Shown: positions 58,069 through 64,000 of the stretch, in pieces | Position numbering within the stretch: the stretch's first letter is position 1 | Layout of the letters: each line of letters starts with the position of its first letter | Origin: Leishmania donovani | Lineage: Eukaryota; Euglenozoa; Kinetoplastea; Trypanosomatida; Trypanosomatidae | Reading direction: 5' to 3' | NCBI RefSeq assembly: GCF_000227135.1 | Contig: NC_018259.1 | Location: 603,140 to 667,139, forward strand | Length of the DNA: 64,000 nt | Notes under the pieces: generated by a model | Databases searched by the model: none | What the model was told of the DNA's origin: nothing | Seen by the model: the letters and a program-made list of their open reading frames with translations, nothing else | Program-made: the position numbers and the translations under genes

Positions 58069-59620
58069 TGTCGCTGTTTTCGAGGCGTTTACGGAGAGGA
58101 ATGCGATACAGCTGTAGCGTCGTGACGGCAGGAGAGCCGGAGGTCTCCGTAGAACGAAAGCAAAGAATCGAGAACGGCTACGTCCACGATGACGGTGGTG
58201 GTCAGAGCTGATAACGTCGCTCTACTCGCCTGCAGCGGGTGCGGCAAACAAGCTGTGTGGCTGTTCGGTGGATTGTCCCCTTACGGATCCGGCGCGAGCG
58301 GGAGGTGCTGGAAAAGACAGTCACCCCAAGCACCGCGGAAGAGCACGAATGTGGAGAGACGATGTACAAAAGACGAAGTGAGAAGGGCAGAAGGGAGCGG
58401 AATCCGTTCGTCTAGCGCCAACAACGCTGCAAGTAGGCTGCGCGTTCAACGAGCGGTAAGCAGCGCGCCAGCAAGGAGACCGGGACTCTCAGGAAGTAGC
58501 GCGCGTCTAATTTATTGGGCGGTACAAAACGGCAGCCTCTGAAGCCCCTTCTCCAGCGCGGTAGCCCCTTGCCAGCCTTACCCGCACGATTGCCGCGTCT
58601 CGAGAAGAGGGAATAGGCGAGCAAAGCAGGCACATCTCGCGTGCCATCCTGCTCAGCAAGGTAGCGGGCCGCATTACAAGATGCGAAAGTACTCTAAAGC
58701 CTCTTCTGTTTTGCCCTTTTCTTCCTTGTTGTTGTTTGCACAATGCATGTTCCACGTACGGGTGTATCGGCATGTGTTTCACCCCGCATGCGCTGAGGGG
58801 AACGACGCTTATAAGACCACCCATGCACACCATTTCTTGCTTACGGTGTTCCACGTGCATGTTGCGTTTAACGAGAAGATCACTACATCAGGAAAAAGAA
58901 AAGAAGGAGGGGGAGCACAAGACGAACACACGCACACACGCACACGCACACGCACACGCGCGCATGCCTTGCAGCGATCGCAAAATATGCAAAAAAAAAA
59001 GAAAGTAGAGGAGGAGACACATCAACGAAGAGCTCAACGAACCACAAAAAAGAAAGAAGTGAATCATAAAGATACTCGGAATGTACAAGGCTTGGAAAGA
59101 CACAGGTAAAAGAGGAGAAACAGCCTGTGGGTGGAGGCAGAAGGGAGGGCACCCAAAACCAAAGCAGAGAGTGCTGGCCTACTTGAACGGGATGGTGGTG
59201 TGACGTCCGCTTGCCATGCCCTTGCCTGTGTTTGCTCCCGTGCTGCGAGTGTCGTGCATCATCTCTTTCACGCGTGCAGACGGCACTAGTGCTGCAGCAC
59301 ATACGCATCATAGCACTAGACGAGGAAACAGAAAAAAAGGTAAAAATTGCCCACGCGGAAGACCCGGTGGAGGGGAGGGAGGGAGGGAGGCGCGAACGTA
59401 CTTTTTTTTTTGTTTCCGTTCTTTTACGAGTAAAGGCAACTATGAAAACATATCGGGAAGCTGATCCACAGCTGGCACGACGCTACACGGACACATGTTC
59501 ATCCACTCCGGCGCGAGGGCCCAGAAAATACGGGGGCAGGGGAAGCGATCATCACCACAGGATAAACACCGTACTGGTCGAATCCGTGCTGCGATTCCGA
59601 GCGTCCTTCTTTTCCTTACC
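58069..59620 (-). other. Spacer between the 136-residue gene and NAD synthetase
   Basis: Low-complexity spacer with a CA-rich tract (58927-58964) and A-runs. No gene is supported. Confidence 0.6.
58927..58964. repeat. CA/CG-rich microsatellite
   Basis: Alternating purine-pyrimidine tract of CA and CG units. Confidence 0.85.
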
Positions 59621-60031
59621 TTACATATCAGCGTTCTCGATGGCGCGGGCGCGGCGATGCTTCTCCAACAGCTTGAGGCGGTAGGATTGCGCCTTGTCGG
59701 CGTCCACGGTGCGGCCATTCGTGCGGTATGCTTCCATGAATTTCTCCTGGTATATCATACCCTCCAGAATGGGATCAGGGTGGAAAGTGCCTTGGCGCTC
59801 CTTCTCCTCCACGTACTCCCTCAGAATCTCTCGTTTAATGCGCTTCCCATCCTCGGTCTCCACAAAGTTCTCCATGTGCACAATCTCCGCGTTGCGAATC
59901 CACGTGTCGTCTTGAATGGGCTGCAAGTGCAGGCTGGCAAAGTCCTCCGACGGCATTGTGAGCACGCCATCCGCATGGCCAACGGCCACGGGCCCTACCT
60001 GCATCGAGTCGCTGTCGGTTGGAGCCTCCAT
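59621..60031 (-). CDS. Conserved hypothetical protein, 136 residues
   Basis: Not recognised. It starts at MEAPTDSDSMQVGPVAVGHA; the hydrophobic frame upstream is spacer. After a short acidic N-terminus the sequence is folded-looking and charged: DDTWIRNAEIVHMENFVETE, KRIKREILREYVEEKERQGT, then FHPDPILEGMIYQEKFMEAY and a C-terminal basic helix LKLLEKHRRARAIENADM. It lacks Cys and membrane segments and resembles a small subunit of a larger assembly, but no partner can be named. Coding is supported by composition and by clear contrast with the surrounding spacer. Confidence 0.75.
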   Translation of the reverse strand: MEAPTDSDSMQVGPVAVGHADGVLTMPSEDFASLHLQPIQDDTWIRNAEIVHMENFVETEDGKRIKREILREYVEEKERQGTFHPDPILEGMIYQEKFMEAYRTNGRTVDADKAQSYRLKLLEKHRRARAIENADM

Positions 60032-61499
60032 AATCAGGCACAATGGGGAAAGGGGACACACGGCAAAGATGAAGAGCAGAAGCGAGAAGCAGACGGAGAC
60101 CGCGCGGCAGCAAACTTGCGGAATGTTGGTAGAGTTGCAAGGCAACGTTGCAGAGGTGTGCTTGAAGGTGGAGCTGAGTTGGACAGATCGGGGACGCGCG
60201 GGCCGACAAAAGAGAGGGCGGGTGGTGGGCGTGCGAGTCCCGCATGACAGACGCGCCGTAAAGGAAAAGAGCAGAAGGGGAGTAGTGGGCAGGCACAAGG
60301 AAGGCGTGGCGGGAAATCACATGGAAGCGGGCGTTGAAGTCCGTGGCCGTGGGGCCACGTGCGGGACGTCGCGAAGGGAAACGGTGAAAGCGCAGTCCCC
60401 ATGCGCGACGTTCACCGCGCAGCACCAGGGTGCGTGTGTGTCTGTGTGTCTCGGTCTTGAGGGAAATGCTGGGTGAAGCTGAGTGATTGGTACACGACAC
60501 CGCGTCGCCTGTGCAGCTCCATGAGCTTGCGTCGTTGTACCCCTCCCCCCCCCCAAACACACACACGCTCTCACAAAAGGTTTCCTTCTCTTCCTCCACC
60601 TCCCTCCTTTGTTTTCCTTTTTTTTTGTACTTGTGTGTTGCCGAAATCGAAGAAACCGCCCCTGCTTTCCCACCCGTTCCCTGACTCTCTCTCTCTTGTT
60701 GTCTCCTTCCTGCACCTGATATGAGCAAACACATCTCGTTTCCGCCTTCTTCGTTTCTATATGTATGCAATTAATACATATGTAGATGTATATGTAGAGA
60801 GGTGTGTGCGTGTGTGCGTGTGCTTCTCATTGCTGTCATGTTTTTGTGGAATGAACAGCGCAGGGGGAAGTAAAACAAAGTAAAAAATAAGCATAAACTC
60901 AAACTCGCGACAGAGAGACACACACACGCATACGCAGACAACGAGAGGAGAACACACACGGACACAGCACCCTCCCCGCTCCCTTCCTCCATCTCTCTAC
61001 CAAAACCATCACCACCGCCGCACAGGGAGAGAGATGGACACAGACAGACAGATAGCAGCCCCCCCCCCAACCCCGAAGAATAAAAAATAGGGCACGCACA
61101 AACGTCACATGTCAAGGCCTCACATCTTCAGGGTTACGACGGCTGGTAGAAGCCGCACGCACGAGACCGATACAACACAAGACGACGGCATCACCCAACA
61201 CAGGCACAGCCAGGCATGTGCTCACGACACAGGCGCAGAGAGAGCAGAATGTTATGAGCAAAAGACACAACAGTGAACGAGCAGACAAAAAAAAAAGAAA
61301 AAGGCGGAGGGCGAAAACTCGGGAAGAAACCGAAGACTGACCGCTACCGAACAGACCTTCAAACAAAGTTTGCTTTTTTCTCCTCTGCGGCGTGACGACT
61401 CTCTGCCACCGTGCATGAGCGTCAAACCTCCCTCCCGCCCAGGCCTTTCACGGGCCTCATCCGCGTGGTGCGAAGAAGCGCTATAGTCATGCGTTACAG

Positions 61500-61866
61500 C
61501 AATGCACCGACTCAATCACCCGAGTAGGGCGTCTGCCTCGAACACTACCCACCTACACCCCGCCCCTCGCAGGTCGCCTCACCGCCGCTCCCCCTTGTGC
61601 CGGTCGCCACTCGTGGTGCATCCCCCTCGGGGTGTGGCTCGGGCTCTCCCCACAACTCTAGGCAGTGCGAGGGCCGGGGGGGGGGTTACGCTCGAGTCAC
61701 GCTGGCAGGTCGCCCATCACATAGATGGTGCAAAAGTTTGCACCGCCATACAAGGCAGGACCGCCGGCATCAGCGGCGGTGCATCGCTCTGACACCCCCT
61801 CCCTTCCCCCAGGTCGTGGGTGCTGGACCCTGTCACCATCAGACGCCGCTCGGCATTCGGCAGCGA
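61500..61866 (+). mobile_element. Degenerate SIDER2-like retroposon, antisense to transcription
   Basis: Same family as the element at 42600-43060 (matching blocks listed there), but in the opposite orientation to the genes. It is C-rich with pyrimidine stretches and has no coding capacity. The 3' boundary is uncertain and may run to about 61990. Family assignment is from general knowledge of SIDER2; the relation between the two copies is visible. Confidence 0.75.
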
Positions 61867-62268
61867 GAGGGGGGAGTAGGAAGGAGCTGCTTGGCTTCTC
61901 CATACACAGAGCGAGTGTGCAAGACCGTGACGTACGGAGCACTGCAGCAGCCCCCTCCCCCACGTCTGTCATCGGTGTTCATCAGGGGGTCGAAAATGCC
62001 GACGAAAACACAAGAGAGAAGAGACGCAGCCAGAGCACTGCAGTTCAAGTACAGAATCACGCATACGCATACACACGCAAGATAGAGGAAGAAAAAGACG
62101 CAGCGGCCTTCTCAATGTCGAGCGAGCAGGCGAGTGAAAAAAAAGGTGTTGGAGGACGTTAACAACAAGGGCCCGTGACATACCTGTCTGCTTCAACTAC
62201 AACGGACAGAGGAGAGATGTGTCACGTGGAAGTTGCAAGAAGAGGCGATGAGGTAAAGGTACTCTTAT

Positions 62269-62289
62269 GTGTGTGTGTGTGTGTGTGTG
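62269..62289. repeat. TG dinucleotide microsatellite
   Basis: About ten TG units. Confidence 0.9.
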
Positions 62290-63252
62290 CGTCTGTGTCT
62301 GTGCTGCAAGTGAACCGGCCACTCTGTATGCGTCGCTCTCATAAAAAAAACGCCAAAAATACGAAAAAGACGTGCAGCAACCGCACACACACACAGAATA
62401 AATTCTTGTTAAAGTCTCAGCTCTGACTTGCCGCATCTTTTCCCCTTGTACAGCTGCGGAAGGGGACGGCGATCCACATCCATGGAGTGCCTCAAACACC
62501 TCGCAGTCACTAACCTTGTAATGTCTTATTGTCTCATTCTTGCCGGAGAGGCACAACACCGGAGGGTTCCCACGTCGTTTGATTGCGTCTGTGCCAGTGT
62601 GCGCTGGAGTGCACCCGAAAGTACAGCGCTTCACTGCATGCACACACGCACGCGCGAGCAATCCGGCACGCGCCTTCGGCGTACTGGAGAGTTCACCCAC
62701 TAAGTGGGCGATGCCCTTCGCTTGCGATGCAGCATAGAAAGAGGAAGAGAGGAGAGTGCGAAAGAGGGAGATGATGGAAAAGGAGAAAGTGGGTGAGGGT
62801 GGGGGCCGGTTGGGTCCGGTGCTTCACATCACACAAAAGCAATATAGGCAAGCAGACAAAGACAGGTAGATGAATAGCGAAGAAAGCAAAACAGAAAGCG
62901 AATCGGACATCGCTCGGCAGCGGACATACAGCAACTCTCACGATACAGGAAAAGAACAGATGCACACACATGTATCTACGAGCTCCCTCATCCTTTCCTA
63001 TGCCCTCCAGCGACAACGGGCGCCAGCGCACGAAACCACACCACAACACCCGCACGTCTCTATCAACACAGAAACGCATACGCAGCCGCGCAGGCCGAAG
63101 GCTCTCGTCTTCTTACCTGCGAGGCACCTTCCGTAACACGATCATCGTCTCAGCAAATCGCACACACATAACGTGGGCTGTGAAGCATACATGTAGCCCT
63201 ATAAAGTCTGTACGCGATAGCACTGGGTATCAGGTCCGCGGCGACGCCTCGC

Positions 63253-64000
63253 CTAAACACCCTTGTCCCTCATGTTGAAATCGGGCGTGGACCCGGTGGG
63301 AGACAGCACCTTGGGGTGGAAGCTCATCGCCGCAGAAGACCCATTCGACGTGTCCTCACAGTCTCGGCTGTCACGTGCATCCTCGCCAGATTGATGGCTG
63401 CTGGAGCTGTGCAAGGCTTTCGTCAACGCAGATCTGGAAGGCTCTGAGGTCATCTTCGCGGAGGAGACCTTTGGCGATACCAGAGGCGACTCTTTCGGCT
63501 CCACAGAGCCGACTCCCTCTTTTCTATGGCCCGATGCTGCTGCTTTGTCAGCCGCTGCGGTGCTTGTCTTCCCTGCAGTACCAGGTGTCAAGAGTACGCC
63601 GTTGGACACCTCCGACACGGCGGCGTGCGAGCGAGTATCATTCGTGCCGGAGACGGTGCTGTCGTCGTCCGCCACGGATGCGGATGCGGCTGGCAGACGG
63701 GGCGGCACCATATGTGGCGAGCCGGTGATGGTTGCCTGGGCAGTTTGAGCACCGCCTTGAGGTCCGCGCTTGAACTTCACGATGACAACAGACATGTTGT
63801 CGCAGCCGAGCCGGAACGGCTGCGGGGAGAGACAGGCATCCATCAGCTCCTCACAGATCTTCCCAAGTGGCACACGCTCCTGGATGCGCGGCCGCACAAA
63901 GTCCACGACCTGCTTGCTCGACATGATATCCCAGATGCCGTCGCACGCCAAGACGGCAAACTCGTCCTTGTCGCGATTGAGCTTCGTGACCCGCACCTCC
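63253..64000 (-). CDS. Protein phosphatase 2C (PPM family), 5' end outside window
   Basis: The last 249 codons of a gene that enters from the right edge; no start is present. The visible part holds the C-terminal motifs of a PP2C catalytic domain: DEFAVLACDGIWDIMSSKQV then VDFVRPRIQ, with the metal-binding Asp of ACDGIWD, and LGCDNMSVVIVKFKRG with the second Asp of the GCDNMS motif. These bind Mg/Mn for Ser/Thr dephosphorylation. The domain ends near FKRGPQGG and is followed by about 160 disordered Ser/Thr/Ala residues with a phosphosite-like tail (SPTGSTPDFNMRDKGV). It is the first gene of the window in transcription order. Confidence 0.93.
   Translation of the reverse strand, partial: EVRVTKLNRDKDEFAVLACDGIWDIMSSKQVVDFVRPRIQERVPLGKICEELMDACLSPQPFRLGCDNMSVVIVKFKRGPQGGAQTAQATITGSPHMVPPRLPAASASVADDDSTVSGTNDTRSHAAVSEVSNGVLLTPGTAGKTSTAAADKAAASGHRKEGVGSVEPKESPLVSPKVSSAKMTSEPSRSALTKALHSSSSHQSGEDARDSRDCEDTSNGSSAAMSFHPKVLSPTGSTPDFNMRDKGV

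Larger units (their letters stand above)
60032..63252 (-). other. 3.2-kb spacer carrying an antisense SIDER-like element
   Basis: 3' UTR region of the PP2C gene and leader of the 136-residue gene. It contains the SIDER-like copy at about 61500-61866, a C-run/CA tract (60544-60570), A-runs and a TG tract (62269-62289). No protein gene is supported. Confidence 0.6.

Noticed and set aside
59835..60770. 311-codon minus-strand frame overlapping the 136-residue gene
   Set aside because: Alternative frame over a gene with better protein texture; mostly low-complexity His/Arg/Ser.

Overview
This is nuclear DNA of a trypanosomatid, almost certainly a Leishmania or a close relative. The evidence is that every credible gene is intronless and lies on the minus strand in one long head-to-tail array. 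The genes are GC-rich and encode proteins with long disordered alanine/serine-rich stretches. They are separated by 0.7-5 kb of low-complexity spacer. Many starts are preceded on the minus strand by a long pyrimidine tract and an AG, which is the pattern of a spliced-leader trans-splicing acceptor. Two copies of one degenerate ~0.4-0.5 kb repeat look like the Leishmania SIDER2 retroposon family. The window is a slice of one polycistronic unit transcribed from base 64000 towards base 1; no strand switch or promoter is visible.

In transcription order (right to left) the genes are: a PP2C phosphatase truncated by the window edge; a 136-residue protein of unknown function; NH3-dependent NAD synthetase; a 1176-residue cytoskeletal-type protein with TFxP motifs; a large PP2A B55-type regulatory subunit; a 222-residue unknown; a 250-residue disordered protein ending in a PCNA-interacting (PIP) box; a 767-residue HAT-repeat protein; a NYN/PIN-like putative nuclease; a 668-residue unknown; a PIF1-family helicase; phosphomannose isomerase; an ArfGAP; a CLU/SH3-like protein; a PSP1-domain protein; two tandem RppH-like Nudix hydrolases, the second in transcription order (6347-7132) cut by an in-frame UGA; a single-pass membrane protein; and a YqaJ/lambda-exonuclease-type nuclease that runs off the left edge.

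Gene neighbours in trypanosomatids are usually co-transcribed but functionally unrelated, so order says little about pathway. Still, the window has a visible DNA-maintenance content (exonuclease, PIF1 helicase, PIP-box protein) and an RNA-related content (two Nudix, PSP1, NYN/PIN, HAT).

The assembly has two N gaps (34888-35011 and 36068-36166). The first is flanked by a 376-bp direct duplication at an offset of exactly 500 bp, which looks like an unmerged contig overlap. The two largest spacers (8929-12989 and 32270-37166) hold no gene I can defend. The first contains a 2.3-kb block whose composition differs from ordinary UTR and which carries an ATG-less coding-like frame.

The observations I rate highest are the UGA-interrupted Nudix gene with a conserved reading frame beyond the stop, the YqaJ nuclease with a large insertion between its catalytic motifs, and the C-terminal PIP box.
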